Position numbers and translations under genes: made by a program. 14,448 nt of DNA from an uncultured Lachnospiraceae bacterium (GTDB lineage Bacteria > Bacillota > Clostridia > Lachnospirales > Lachnospiraceae). Where the stretch lies: contig CAJTUZ010000042.1 in assembly GCA_910579735.1 (NCBI GenBank), positions 1 through 14,448 on the forward strand. Reading direction: 5' to 3'. Shown here piece by piece: positions 1 to 6,813 of the stretch; the stretch's first letter is position 1; each line of letters starts with the position of its first letter. The notes beneath the pieces are model-generated. The model did no database searches, had not been told where the DNA came from, and was given only the letters and a program-made list of their open reading frames with translations.

Positions 1-211
1 TTTCTGCAGCCATCTGTGCTGCATATGGAGTAGATTTCCTTGAACCTCTAAATCCAAGACCGCCGGCACTTGCCCAGCTGAGAGCATTACCTTCGTTATC
101 TGTCAGTGTAACGATGGTATTGTTAAAAGAAGACTGAATATGTGCCTGTCCATGTTCAACGTTTTTCTTTACACGCTTTTTTGTTACTTTTTTTGCAACT
201 TTTTTAGCCAT
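1..211 (-). CDS. rpsK: 30S ribosomal protein S11 (partial, N-terminal 70 residues)
   Basis: S11 lies on the platform of the 30S subunit and helps shape the E-site/mRNA exit region. The translation begins MAKKVAKKVTKKRVKKN, a lysine-rich tail, and continues into the conserved S11 core: HIQSSFNNTIVTLTD near residues 24-38 and GGLGFRGSRKSTPYAA near 50-65. The reading frame is open to the window edge, so the 3' half (the family is about 130 residues) is outside. The ATG at 211 is 28 bases after the rpsM stop. Its ribosome-binding site is weak: only an AGG about 11 bases upstream, unlike the strong sites elsewhere in this cluster. Order rpsM-rpsK is the usual start of the alpha region. Identity is certain; only the C-terminus is unseen. 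Confidence 0.97.
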   Translation of the reverse strand, partial: MAKKVAKKVTKKRVKKNVEHGQAHIQSSFNNTIVTLTDNEGNALSWASAGGLGFRGSRKSTPYAAQMAAE

Positions 212-239
212 AATAAACTAACCTACTTTCTCATAATAA

Positions 240-608
240 TTATTTCTTCTTATTTGCAACTGTACGCTTCGGTCCTTTTCTTGTTCTTGCATTGGTCTTT
301 GTCTTCTGACCACGAACAGGAAGACCTTTTCTATGACGGATTCCTCTGTAGCATCCGATTTCCTGAAGTCTTTTGATGTTCAAGGCAACTTCTCTTCTCA
401 GATCACCTTCCACCATGTAATCTTTTTCGATTACTTCGGCAAGTCTTTTTACTTCATCATCCGTCAATTCTCTGACACGAGTGTCAGGATTCACATTTGC
501 CTCCGCCAGAATTTTGTTTGAACTTACTCTGCCGATACCATAGATATAAGTCAAACCAATTTCAATACGTTTCTCTCTGGGTAAGTCAACACCTGCAATA
601 CGAGCCAT
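240..608 (-). CDS. rpsM: 30S ribosomal protein S13
   Basis: S13 sits in the head of the 30S subunit, contacts the P-site tRNA with its C-terminal tail and forms bridges to the 50S subunit. The 122-residue product is full length. It starts MARIAGVDLPREKRIEIGLT and contains the GIGR motif near residue 25, a helical middle section, and the basic tail GLPVRGQKTKTNARTRKGPK that reaches the decoding region. The ATG at 608 follows a clear GGAGG site (sense GGAGGAAACGTAA). A small perfect hairpin (630-645) lies just upstream of that site. The gap to rpmJ upstream is 342 bases, far longer than usual for this junction. rpsK follows after 28 bases. Confidence 0.98.
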   Translation of the reverse strand: MARIAGVDLPREKRIEIGLTYIYGIGRVSSNKILAEANVNPDTRVRELTDDEVKRLAEVIEKDYMVEGDLRREVALNIKRLQEIGCYRGIRHRKGLPVRGQKTKTNARTRKGPKRTVANKKK

Positions 609-950
609 TTACGTTTCCTCCATTTTTCCGTGCGCTGACGCGCACTTTTGTTACTAATTGATTGGGATAAGCCGAAACTCGCGTATTTCTCAACCCGTGA
701 GTTTGTATGCGTCAGCGACAAACTCACAGCTGAAAAATCTCCGATTTTTCAGCTTCTCCAATCGGACCAGAATCCGATCTTTCCAAACATATGGTATCAA
801 AAAGTAATCTCCTTCAGGCTCTTTCCTTTATATGATAATCAGTATCATCTCCCTGCCGGATAACCGTCCGGGACTATGATACTGCAGCCGCTCATAATAA
901 TCTGGACAAGAACCCCTTTTATCAAAATAAATCTGATAAAATGTCAGGGA
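609..950 (-). other. 342-base structured non-coding gap, rpmJ to rpsM
   Basis: No credible gene lies here; short frames have no homology I recognise and no convincing ribosome-binding site. On the mRNA strand the stretch holds a chain of stem-loops: 917-924 with 934-941; an ATGATA/TATCAT stem at 832-848; CCGGA/TCCGG at 856-871; ATCGGA/TCCGAT at 760-777; the strong tandem pair at 697-754 (separate entry); and GTGCGC/GCGCAC at 630-645 just before the rpsM ribosome-binding site. A weak promoter-like pair, TTGATA (920-925) and GATTAT (897-902) spaced 17 bases, is present but unconvincing. It could be a leader region controlling the alpha genes or simply a collection of structured repeats. I cannot match it to a known S4-binding leader. 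Confidence 0.6.
697..754 (-). repeat. Tandem stem-loop element, family 2 copy (rpmJ-rpsM gap)
   Basis: Two perfect stem-loops abut. In mRNA order, the first has 12-base arms 754-743 and 739-728 (AGCTGAAAAATC / GATTTTTCAGCT, three-base loop). The second has 10-base arms 727-718 and 706-697 (GTGAGTTTGT / ACAAACTCAC, 11-base loop). The layout and arm sequence match the element at 7348-7405 with compensated base-pair changes. No U-tract follows, so this is not an ordinary intrinsic terminator. The 697-706 arm can also pair with 675-683 (CGCGAGTTT on the mRNA), which would give an alternative fold. Confidence 0.75.
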
Positions 951-1064
951 TTAGCCTTGTACCTGTTTATGCTTCGGATTTTCACAGATAATTCTGATCT
1001 TTCCTTTTCTTTTAATGATTTTGCATTTTTCGCAAATCGGTTTTACTGATGATCTAACTTTCAT
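951..1064 (-). CDS. rpmJ: 50S ribosomal protein L36 (zinc-binding form)
   Basis: L36 is the smallest 50S protein and binds 23S rRNA near the peptidyl-transferase side of the subunit. The 37-residue product reads MKVRSSVKPICEKCKIIKRK followed by GKIRIICENPKHKQVQG. Cys11, Cys14, Cys27 and His32 form the zinc ribbon, so this is the zinc-containing (C+) form. The ATG at 1064 follows a strong AAAGGAGGG site with six bases between. A near-consensus promoter lies just upstream (1098-1126), giving a predicted leader of about 27 bases, so rpmJ and the alpha genes can be transcribed apart from the upstream cluster. It is easily missed by ORF callers because of its length. Confidence 0.97.
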   Translation of the reverse strand: MKVRSSVKPICEKCKIIKRKGKIRIICENPKHKQVQG

Positions 1065-1097
1065 GTTAAACCCTCCTTTCAAAAAAGACCGTTTTAC

Positions 1098-1126
1098 ATT
1101 ATAACACGGAAGTCCTTTCTATTCAA
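1098..1126 (-). promoter_or_regulatory. Sigma-A type promoter ahead of rpmJ
   Basis: On the minus strand the -35 box is TTGAAT (1121-1126) and the -10 box is TATAAT (1098-1103), a perfect consensus, with a 17-base spacer. The spacer ends in TGT directly before the -10, giving the extended -10 TGn motif. Transcription would start near 1091 and reach the rpmJ start codon about 27 bases later. It lies in the 128-base gap after infA, which is unusually long for this cluster. This is the best promoter-like sequence I saw in the intergenic gaps. Confidence 0.8.
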
Positions 1127-1192
1127 GCACTTTCTCGCATTTTTTACACATTTTGGGAAGAATCATTTTACTGTCTGAAGAATCTCTTCCCC

Positions 1193-1411
1193 TTATTTAT
1201 CACGCCAGATAATTCTTCCTTTAGAAAGATCGTAAGGGGACAGCTCCAAAGTCACCTTGTCACCGGGTAAGATCCTGATAAAATTCTGACGAAGCTTACC
1301 GCTGATATGTGCCAATACGACATGCCCGTTTTCCAACTCCACCTGGAACATGGTATTAGGTAACTTTTCGATTACTGTTCCTTCAATTTCAATCACATCG
1401 GCTTTTGACAT
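1193..1411 (-). CDS. infA: Translation initiation factor IF-1
   Basis: IF-1 binds the A site of the 30S subunit during initiation and helps IF-2 and IF-3 select the initiator tRNA. The 72-residue product is the normal family length and a single S1-like OB fold: MSKADVIEIEGTVIEKLPNT at the start, VELENGHVVLAHISGK in the middle, IRILPGDKVTLELSPYDLSKGRI near the end. The ATG at 1411 lies inside the KOW gene, a 23-base overlap, and its AGGAGG site is within that upstream coding sequence. Translation of the two is therefore probably coupled. Downstream is a 128-base gap with a promoter for rpmJ. Confidence 0.98.
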   Translation of the reverse strand: MSKADVIEIEGTVIEKLPNTMFQVELENGHVVLAHISGKLRQNFIRILPGDKVTLELSPYDLSKGRIIWRDK

Positions 1412-1697
1412 CTGTTACCTCCTGTTTTCTTTCTTGATCATCCACGTCTGATCGATACTGTTTCAAAATCTTCCGGATCTGCGCATCATCGGCCTGCCCT
1501 GTTCTGATCCTTTCGGCCAGCCCCGGATCCGTACCTTTTTTTATGATCTGAATATGCTTTTTATTCTTCTTTTTCGGTTTCTCTATCGTTCTTAATCTGC
1601 CGTCTGTCAGATATACATATTCCGTTTCTTCTTTTATAATGACATAAACGCAGTTTTTATCGTGACCGGCTTTAGAACTGGCAAGCATCCCTGTCAT
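1389..1697 (-). CDS. KOW-domain RNA-binding protein (L14e-like)
   Basis: I recognise this as the small KOW-domain protein that clostridia carry between map and infA; its function is not established to my knowledge. The 102-residue product has an N-terminal half like archaeal/eukaryotic ribosomal L14e: MLASSKAGHDKNCVYVIIKE, a short strand-rich stretch with DGRLRTIEKP, then a lysine patch KKKNKKH near residues 42-48. The C-terminal half is charged and probably helical (residues 58-102) with no motif I know. The ATG at 1697 is chosen because an in-frame TAA is directly upstream and AAAGGAG lies 12 bases away; an ATG at 1688 would be too distant. It overlaps infA by 23 bases. A role in ribosome assembly or translation is inferred from position and fold only. 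Confidence 0.85.
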   Translation of the reverse strand: MTGMLASSKAGHDKNCVYVIIKEETEYVYLTDGRLRTIEKPKKKNKKHIQIIKKGTDPGLAERIRTGQADDAQIRKILKQYRSDVDDQERKQEVTDVKSRCD

Positions 1698-1717
1698 TTA
1701 TCATCCACGCTCCTTTC

Positions 1718-2473
1718 TTACTCCGGGAGCGTCAGAATCTCCGGCTCGCCTTCCGTGATCAGAATCGTATTTTCATAGTGTGCCGAATATGCGCCGTCTG
1801 CCGTTACAACAGTCCATTTATCATCTAACCAGACAACGTCTCCCGTTCCCATATTGATCATCGGTTCTACCGCAAGCGTCATTCCCGGCTGCAGCCGTAA
1901 TCCTTTGCGGTTCTGTGCAAAATTCGGTATCTGCGGATCCTCATGCAGCTTCGTTCCGATACCGTGCCCGACCAGATCTCTAACGATCCCGTAACCATGC
2001 GCTGTTACATAAGATGCGACCGCATTGGAAATATCATAAAGATGATACCCGGCTTTTGCCATCCTGATTCCTTCAAAAAAGCTCTGCTTTGTAACCTCGA
2101 TCAGTTTCCCGGCCTCAGGACTGATCTCCCCGACCGCATAAGTCCTTGCGGCGTCCGAATGATATCCTTTATAAATAAGACCGGCATCCAGGCTGACAAT
2201 ATCACCTTCTTTTAATATATGATCCGCACGTGGAATTCCGTGAACCACTTCCTCGTTGACCGATACGCAGATTGATGCCGGATATCCATGATAATTCAGG
2301 AAATTAGGAATGCAGTCAAAACTCCTGATCAGTTCCTCTCCCAGCTTATCGATGTCTTTCGTAGAAATACCCGGGCGGATCGCCTTTCCCAATTCATCAT
2401 GTACAATACCGAGCAGTCTTCCGGACTCTCTCATGAGTTCGATCTCTCTGGCGGATTTAATGGTAACAGCCAT
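1718..2473 (-). CDS. map: Methionine aminopeptidase, type I
   Basis: This cytosolic metalloenzyme removes the initiator methionine from nascent proteins with a small second residue. The 251-residue product has the pita-bread fold signature and all five metal ligands: Asp96, Asp107, His170, Glu203 and Glu234, matching the E. coli ligands with an offset of one. His78 (VVHGIP) is the conserved substrate-side histidine. Diagnostic motifs are SLDAGLIYKGYHSDAART, GHGIGTKLHE and VEPMINMG. No N-terminal zinc-finger extension is present. The ATG at 2473 has only a weak AAAGGT site about ten bases upstream. It follows adk by 45 bases and precedes the KOW gene by 20, within the conserved adk-map-infA order. 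Confidence 0.97.
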   Translation of the reverse strand: MAVTIKSAREIELMRESGRLLGIVHDELGKAIRPGISTKDIDKLGEELIRSFDCIPNFLNYHGYPASICVSVNEEVVHGIPRADHILKEGDIVSLDAGLIYKGYHSDAARTYAVGEISPEAGKLIEVTKQSFFEGIRMAKAGYHLYDISNAVASYVTAHGYGIVRDLVGHGIGTKLHEDPQIPNFAQNRKGLRLQPGMTLAVEPMINMGTGDVVWLDDKWTVVTADGAYSAHYENTILITEGEPEILTLPE

Positions 2474-2518
2474 TTCAAACCATACCTTTCTTACTTTCGA
2501 ATTTTCAATGTCAGCATC

Positions 2519-3163
2519 TTAACTTTCCAAAATAGCAGTGATTGCAGCAAAAACATCCTGCATATCCTGCGTTCCATCAACCGTTTTCAAGATATTTTTC
2601 TTTGTATAGAATTCGATCAGAGGCTGTGTCTGCTCATGATATACGCCGAGACGGTTCTTCACGGTCTCTTCCCTGTCATCATCACGAAGAACAAGTTCCT
2701 TCCCGCATCTGTCGCAGATTCCTTCCTGTTTCGGCGGTATATGCTCCACATGGAAAGTTGAGCCGCAGGAGAGGCATGCACGTCTTCCGGACATTCTTCT
2801 GATAATGTTTTCATCCGGAACGTCTACATCAATCGCATAATCGATTTTATCTCCGATTTCCGTGATCTCCTTATCCAATACTTCCGCCTGCGGAATCGTT
2901 CTTGGGAAACCATCCAAGACATAGCCGTTTCTGCAGTCATCTTTTGCCACTCTGTCTAACAGGATCCTGACTGTGAGTTCGTCGGGAACAAGCTCCCCTT
3001 TATCCATGTACTTCTTGGCTTCCATACCAAGCTCCGTACCGTTTTTGACATTTTCCCTGAAAATATCCCCTGTCGAAATATGGGGTATCTTATATTGATC
3101 GGCAATCATCTGTGCCTGTGTGCCCTTTCCGGCTCCAGGCGCCCCGAGCATAATAATCTTCAT
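2519..3163 (-). CDS. adk: Adenylate kinase, zinc-binding long form
   Basis: The enzyme interconverts ATP plus AMP with two ADP in the cytosol. The 214-residue product is the long-LID type. The P-loop GAPGAGKGT is at residues 7-15, the AMP-binding region includes STGDIFRE (30-37), and DGFPRT lies at 84-89. The LID holds four cysteines, Cys130-X2-Cys133 and Cys150-X2-Cys153, the zinc site known from Gram-positive enzymes. The ATG at 3163 follows a good GGGAGG site. It lies between secY and map as in most Firmicutes. A stem-loop overlapping the secY stop codon (3210-3233) separates it from secY. Confidence 0.98.
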   Translation of the reverse strand: MKIIMLGAPGAGKGTQAQMIADQYKIPHISTGDIFRENVKNGTELGMEAKKYMDKGELVPDELTVRILLDRVAKDDCRNGYVLDGFPRTIPQAEVLDKEITEIGDKIDYAIDVDVPDENIIRRMSGRRACLSCGSTFHVEHIPPKQEGICDRCGKELVLRDDDREETVKNRLGVYHEQTQPLIEFYTKKNILKTVDGTQDMQDVFAAITAILES

Positions 3164-3209
3164 CTTTTATCCTCCCTAACATTCCATTCCTGTACAGCCT
3201 ATAAGGCAA

Positions 3210-3233
3210 GAAGAACCGCAGAGGCGATTCTTC
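3210..3233 (-). repeat. Stem-loop after secY (family 1, single hairpin)
   Basis: The mRNA-strand arms are GAAGAATCGC (3233-3224) and GCGGTTCTTC (3219-3210) with the four-base loop CTCT. All ten positions pair in RNA, one as U-G; on the other DNA strand that position would be an A-C mismatch. The first arm begins with the last base of the secY TAG codon. The GAATCGC core matches the hairpins at 11285-11309 and 12373-12397. No U-tract follows and adk starts 47 bases later, so termination is unlikely. Confidence 0.7.
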
Positions 3234-4546
3234 TAGTCATTTAGAAAACCTTTATAATTACGAACCAACATCTGAGATTCAATCTGCTTTATTGTTTCCA
3301 GAACAACGCTGACGATAATAATAAGGCTTGTTCCGCCAAAGGACACGCTTGCACCGAAGATACCGTTAAAGAAATACGGTACGATACATACGATCGTAAG
3401 ACCGGCTGCTCCGATGAAAATGATATAATTCAGTATCCTTGTCAGATAATCACTGGTCGGTTTGCCCGGACGAATACCGGGGATAAAACCGCCCTGCCGT
3501 TTCATATTATCGGCGATCTCAAGTGGATTAAACGTAATGGAGGTATAGAAATAAGCAAACAGAATCACCAATACGATATATATCACCAGACCGATCGAAT
3601 AAACCGGCTGTCTGGGATTACACCAGTAACTGGAATTCAAACCTTTCATGATCTCAGCCCATACGCCTGTACCGCCGATCGAAAACAAAGAACAAACGAA
3701 AATCGGAAGCTGCATCAGGGAAGAAGCAAAGATTACAGGAATAACACCTGAAGTATTTACTTTTAAGGGAATGCTCGTGCTTTGTCCGCCGACCATTTTT
3801 CTTCCCTGTATCTTTTTGGCATACTGTACCGGAATTCTACGCACGCCATCATTTAATATAATGACAAGTATAACCATTCCGATAATGATCGCCAGAATAA
3901 TAATCGCCGCTACAACTGCTTTTGCAATCGATCTGCCGAAAACAAACTGCTCAAATAACTGCGTAATGTCCTGCGGCATGCGGGAAATGATGTTAATGAC
4001 AAGCACTATGGAAATACCGTTTCCGACACCGTTCTCGGTAATCCGCTCGCCAATCCACATCAGGAATGCACTACCGGCCGTCAATGCTGCAATAACTGTA
4101 ATGATATTAAAAACATTATAGGTCTCCAACAGTCCCTGACGTCCGAAACCGATCGCCATAGCCGACGACTCTATTAATGCAAGACCAACCGTCACATATC
4201 GTGTGATCGATGCAATCTTCTTTCTTCCGTCTTCTCCGTCACGCTGCATTTCTTCCAATTTCGGAATTGCAATCGTCAGAAGCTGCATGATGATAGACGA
4301 CGTAATATAGGGTGTAATATTAAGCGCCAGAACAGACATATTCAAAAAAGAACCGCCCGTAAAGGCATCAAAGAAATTAAACGCATCGCTTGTCTGTGCC
4401 TCAAACCATCTTGCAAAATAGGTTCTGTCAACACCGGGAACCGGAAGCTGTGATCCGAGACGGATCACAACTAACATCGCGAATGTAAAAAATATTTTCT
4501 TTCTTAATTCTTTGATCTTGAAAGCATTTTTTAGGGTTGTAAACAT
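3233..4546 (-). CDS. secY: Protein translocase subunit SecY
   Basis: SecY is the channel of the Sec translocon in the cytoplasmic membrane; it works with SecE/SecG and SecA or the ribosome. The 437-residue product is normal length with about ten hydrophobic segments. The N-terminus MFTTLKNAFKIKELRKKI is followed by the first membrane helix, the plug-region stretch ending in GGSFLNMSVLALNITPYITS, then paired helices. The cytoplasmic loops GGQSTSIPLKVNTSGVIP and GGFIPGIRPGKPTSDYL carry the conserved contacts for ribosome and SecA. Start and rplO stop share a base (TAATG), so translation is probably coupled. The stop codon is the first base of a stem-loop ahead of adk. Confidence 0.98.
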   Translation of the reverse strand: MFTTLKNAFKIKELRKKIFFTFAMLVVIRLGSQLPVPGVDRTYFARWFEAQTSDAFNFFDAFTGGSFLNMSVLALNITPYITSSIIMQLLTIAIPKLEEMQRDGEDGRKKIASITRYVTVGLALIESSAMAIGFGRQGLLETYNVFNIITVIAALTAGSAFLMWIGERITENGVGNGISIVLVINIISRMPQDITQLFEQFVFGRSIAKAVVAAIIILAIIIGMVILVIILNDGVRRIPVQYAKKIQGRKMVGGQSTSIPLKVNTSGVIPVIFASSLMQLPIFVCSLFSIGGTGVWAEIMKGLNSSYWCNPRQPVYSIGLVIYIVLVILFAYFYTSITFNPLEIADNMKRQGGFIPGIRPGKPTSDYLTRILNYIIFIGAAGLTIVCIVPYFFNGIFGASVSFGGTSLIIIVSVVLETIKQIESQMLVRNYKGFLND

Positions 4547-4986
4547 TACATCACCTCTGCTGTTCCGCCAAGTGACTCGATTTTCTCTTTAGCAGATGCA
4601 CTGTAAGCATTTACTTTTACATCGAGCTTCTTAGTCAATTCTCCGTTTCCAAGGATTTTTACGCCATCAAGGGAATGTTTGATGATTCCTTTTTCCTTTA
4701 ATGCGTCAATGTCAACTGTTGCGCCATTATCAAATACTTCCAATGCGCCCAGATTCACCGCAACGATCTCCTTAGAGTTTCTATTCTTGAATCCTCTCTT
4801 CGGAATACGTCTGTATAACGGCATCTGACCACCTTCAAAACCTATTCTCGGTGCGCCGGAACGAGCCTTCTGACCTTTATGTCCTTTACCGGCTGTCTTG
4901 CCGTTGCCTGAACCGTGGCCGCGACCCCTTCTAAAATTATCACTGTGTTTGGAACCCTCTGCGGGTCTTAAATTTGATAATTCCAT
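4546..4986 (-). CDS. rplO: 50S ribosomal protein L15
   Basis: L15 is an early-assembly 50S protein that bridges several 23S rRNA domains. The 146-residue product shows the classic N-terminal extended arm, MELSNLRPAEGSKHSDNFRR and then glycine/lysine-rich RGRGHGSGNGKTAGKGHKGQ, followed by GGQMPLYRRIPKRGFKN and a compact C-terminal domain ending GGTAEVM. The ATG at 4986 follows AAAGGAG with 12 bases between. It is 41 bases after rpmD and overlaps secY by one base (TAATG), as in many Firmicutes spc operons. Confidence 0.98.
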   Translation of the reverse strand: MELSNLRPAEGSKHSDNFRRGRGHGSGNGKTAGKGHKGQKARSGAPRIGFEGGQMPLYRRIPKRGFKNRNSKEIVAVNLGALEVFDNGATVDIDALKEKGIIKHSLDGVKILGNGELTKKLDVKVNAYSASAKEKIESLGGTAEVM

Positions 4987-5027
4987 CTATTATTGTTCTC
5001 CTTTCCTAAGCCTGCGAATATGCCCGC

Positions 5028-5228
5028 TTATGCTTCTTCTACCTTAACCATGTGTCTTACCTTCTGAATCTGACCCTTTGTTGCATCATTATCAGGTAAT
5101 TCCACAGTCTGGCCTATTTTTCTAAGACCCATTGCCTCTATGGTAGCTTTTGCCTTAGGAATCTGACCAATAGTAGACTTAACTAATGTTATTTTCAACG
5201 TTTTCGTTTCTGCTTTTTTCGCTGCCAT
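5028..5228 (-). CDS. rpmD: 50S ribosomal protein L30
   Basis: L30 is a small 50S protein of the L30/L7 ferredoxin-like fold. The 66-residue product has a short lysine-rich leader (MAAKKAETK), then LKITLVKSTIGQIPKAKATI, the GLRKIGQTVELPD turn and the helix QIQKVRHMVKVEEA. It is about six to eight residues longer at the N-terminus than the E. coli protein. The ATG at 5228 follows AAAGGAG with a rather long spacing of about 13 bases. It lies between rpsE and rplO, the standard position. Confidence 0.97.
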   Translation of the reverse strand: MAAKKAETKTLKITLVKSTIGQIPKAKATIEAMGLRKIGQTVELPDNDATKGQIQKVRHMVKVEEA

Positions 5229-5274
5229 CTTAATATCCCTGCTCCTTTCTCAGTCTAATTCCGTAACTTCCGGT

Positions 5275-5784
5275 TTAAGACACTACTTCTTCAACAGATT
5301 TGCCGCGGTTCTTTGCCACTTCTTCCGGAGTCTTTAACTGAGAAAGACCTGCGATCGTAGCAAGTACTACGTTCTGTTTATTGTTAGAACCTAAAGATTT
5401 TGTACGGATATTTGAGATGCCTGCAAGTTCACATACGATACGAGCAGGACCTCCGGCAATAATACCGGTACCTTCCGGAGCTCTCTTTAATAATACGGAA
5501 GCAGAACCAAACTTTCCGATAAAATCATGTGTGATACTATGATTCGGGTCAAGAGCAACGGAAACAAGATTCTTGATCGCATCTTCTTTTCCTTTACGAA
5601 TAGCCTCCGGAATTTCGGTTGCCTTTCCTAAACCTGCTCCTACATGCCCGTTGCTGTCGCCTACAACTACCAATGCTGTGAAACGGAAGTTACGACCACC
5701 TTTTACAACCTTAGTAACACGTTTAATAGTTACAACTTTTTCAGTCAATTCCAACTGACTGTGATCAATGATTGTACGTCTCAT
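5275..5784 (-). CDS. rpsE: 30S ribosomal protein S5
   Basis: S5 lies on the solvent side of the 30S subunit, contacts S4 and S8 and affects decoding accuracy and mRNA unwinding. The 169-residue product has the N-terminal double-stranded-RNA-binding fold (VTIKRVTKVVKGGRNFRFTA, then VVGDSNGHVGAGLGKATEIP) and the C-terminal domain with EGTGIIAGGPAR and KSVEEVV. The loop where spectinomycin-resistance changes occur in other bacteria (around TKVVKGGR) shows no deletion. Start is ATG 5784, downstream of a GAAGGGAG site. It follows rplR by 18 bases and precedes rpmD by 46. Confidence 0.98.
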   Translation of the reverse strand: MRRTIIDHSQLELTEKVVTIKRVTKVVKGGRNFRFTALVVVGDSNGHVGAGLGKATEIPEAIRKGKEDAIKNLVSVALDPNHSITHDFIGKFGSASVLLKRAPEGTGIIAGGPARIVCELAGISNIRTKSLGSNNKQNVVLATIAGLSQLKTPEEVAKNRGKSVEEVVS

Positions 5785-5802
5785 GTGATGTTATCTCCCT
5801 TC

Positions 5803-6171
5803 CTAGAATTCTAATCCAGCTTCTCTGGCTGCATCAGCTAATGCTGCAATCTTACCATGGTAAATAAAGCCGCCTCTGTCAAAAACAACGGTATTAATAC
5901 CTTTTTCAATCGCTCTCTTAGCAATTACTGTTCCTAAATATGCTGCTGCATCAACGTTATTGGTTTTCTCGATCTCAGCTTTTACGGCTTTTTCAAGCGT
6001 GGAAGCTGAAACTAATGTATTGCCAACCGTATCGTCAATAATTTGAGCATACATATGATTATTACTTCTGAATACGGCCAAACGCGGTCTTTGAGCAGTA
6101 CCGCTTAAATGGTTGCGGATTCTTCTGTGCTTTTTCACACGAACTTTTTGTCTCGATTCTTTACTAACCAT
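5803..6171 (-). CDS. rplR: 50S ribosomal protein L18
   Basis: L18 binds 5S rRNA and carries it into the central protuberance of the 50S subunit. The 122-residue product has a basic N-terminus (MVSKESRQKVRVKKHRRIRN), the RPRLAVFRSNNHMYAQIIDD strand region, and the conserved C-terminal VVFDRGGFIYHGKIAALADA followed by AREAGLEF. Length is normal for Firmicutes. The ATG at 6171 follows AGGAG. It is separated from rplF by 20 bases and from rpsE by 18. Confidence 0.98.
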   Translation of the reverse strand: MVSKESRQKVRVKKHRRIRNHLSGTAQRPRLAVFRSNNHMYAQIIDDTVGNTLVSASTLEKAVKAEIEKTNNVDAAAYLGTVIAKRAIEKGINTVVFDRGGFIYHGKIAALADAAREAGLEF

Positions 6172-6191
6172 TTTTATACTCTCCTTATCTG

Positions 6192-6734
6192 TTATTTTTT
6201 ACCGGTCTTACCAACTTTACGTCTGATCGTTTCATCAGCATACTTAATACCTTTGCCCTTATAGGGTTCCGGTCTTCTCTTATCTCTGATCTCAGCCGCG
6301 AATTGTCCGACTTTTTCATTATCTATTCCTTTAACGATGATGACATTCTGTCCTTCCAAAACAGTCTCAATGCCTTCCGGATCAGTCATCTCAACCGGAT
6401 GAGAATATCCCAGATTCAATGTCAGGATTTTACCCGCTTTAGATGCTCTGTATCCGACACCATTTACTTCCAGTTTCTTTTCAAATCCGTCTGTCACACC
6501 GATAACCATATTGTTTAACAATGATCTGGTCAATCCGTGTAAAGACTTCATTTTCTTTAAATCATTCGGTCTTGAGACAGTGAGTTCGGTACCTTCCACT
6601 TTGATTTCCATCTCAGCCGGAAGTACTCTTTCAAGTGTCCCTTTAGGACCTTTTACAGTCACTTTATTATTTTCTGCGATATCCACAGTAACACCTGCGG
6701 GAACCGCGATCGGCATTCTTCCTATACGTGACAT
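6192..6734 (-). CDS. rplF: 50S ribosomal protein L6
   Basis: L6 binds helix 97 of 23S rRNA near the factor-binding centre. The product has two related L6 domains and the C-terminal signature EIRDKRRPEPYKGKGIKYAD. I place the start at the second ATG, 6734, giving 180 residues (MSRIGRMPIAVPAG). The AGGAGGG site lies eight bases before this ATG but only two bases before the upstream in-frame ATG at 6740, too close to be used efficiently, and known L6 proteins begin at the equivalent of MSRIG. A long 163-base gap with stem-loops separates it from rpsH; rplR follows after 20 bases. Confidence 0.97.
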   Translation of the reverse strand: MSRIGRMPIAVPAGVTVDIAENNKVTVKGPKGTLERVLPAEMEIKVEGTELTVSRPNDLKKMKSLHGLTRSLLNNMVIGVTDGFEKKLEVNGVGYRASKAGKILTLNLGYSHPVEMTDPEGIETVLEGQNVIIVKGIDNEKVGQFAAEIRDKRRPEPYKGKGIKYADETIRRKVGKTGKK

Positions 6735-6813
6735 GCCCATGCCCTCCTAATCTTATTTGTGCGCATCAGCGCCGTTTCTACATACTTCTATCCGGTTGTC
6801 TGCTTCCCAACCC

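Noticed and set aside
688..693. TTGAGA as a -35 box for an rpsM promoter
   Set aside because: The sequence 17-18 bases downstream (TTATCC or TATCCC) is a poor -10 match, so I do not call a promoter.
728..754. Perfect 12-base-pair hairpin as a terminator between rpmJ and rpsM
   Set aside because: The sequence after the stem on the sense strand is GTGAGTTTGT, not a U-run, and rpsM lies downstream with no strong promoter between.
1155..1191. GGGAAGA/TCTTCCC inverted repeat after infA as a terminator
   Set aside because: The loop is long (23 bases), competing short pairings exist, and A-rich rather than U-rich sequence follows on the sense strand.
3648..4121. Open frame of 157 codons on the plus strand, antisense to secY, and similar long plus-strand frames at 2288-2761 and 13531-14007
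   Set aside because: They lie wholly or almost wholly opposite highly conserved genes, show no recognisable protein family and no convincing ribosome-binding site; they are coding shadows.
6735..6740. Upstream ATG of rplF (MGMSRIG) as the start
   Set aside because: The ribosome-binding site is only two bases away; the second ATG has the correct spacing and matches family N-termini.
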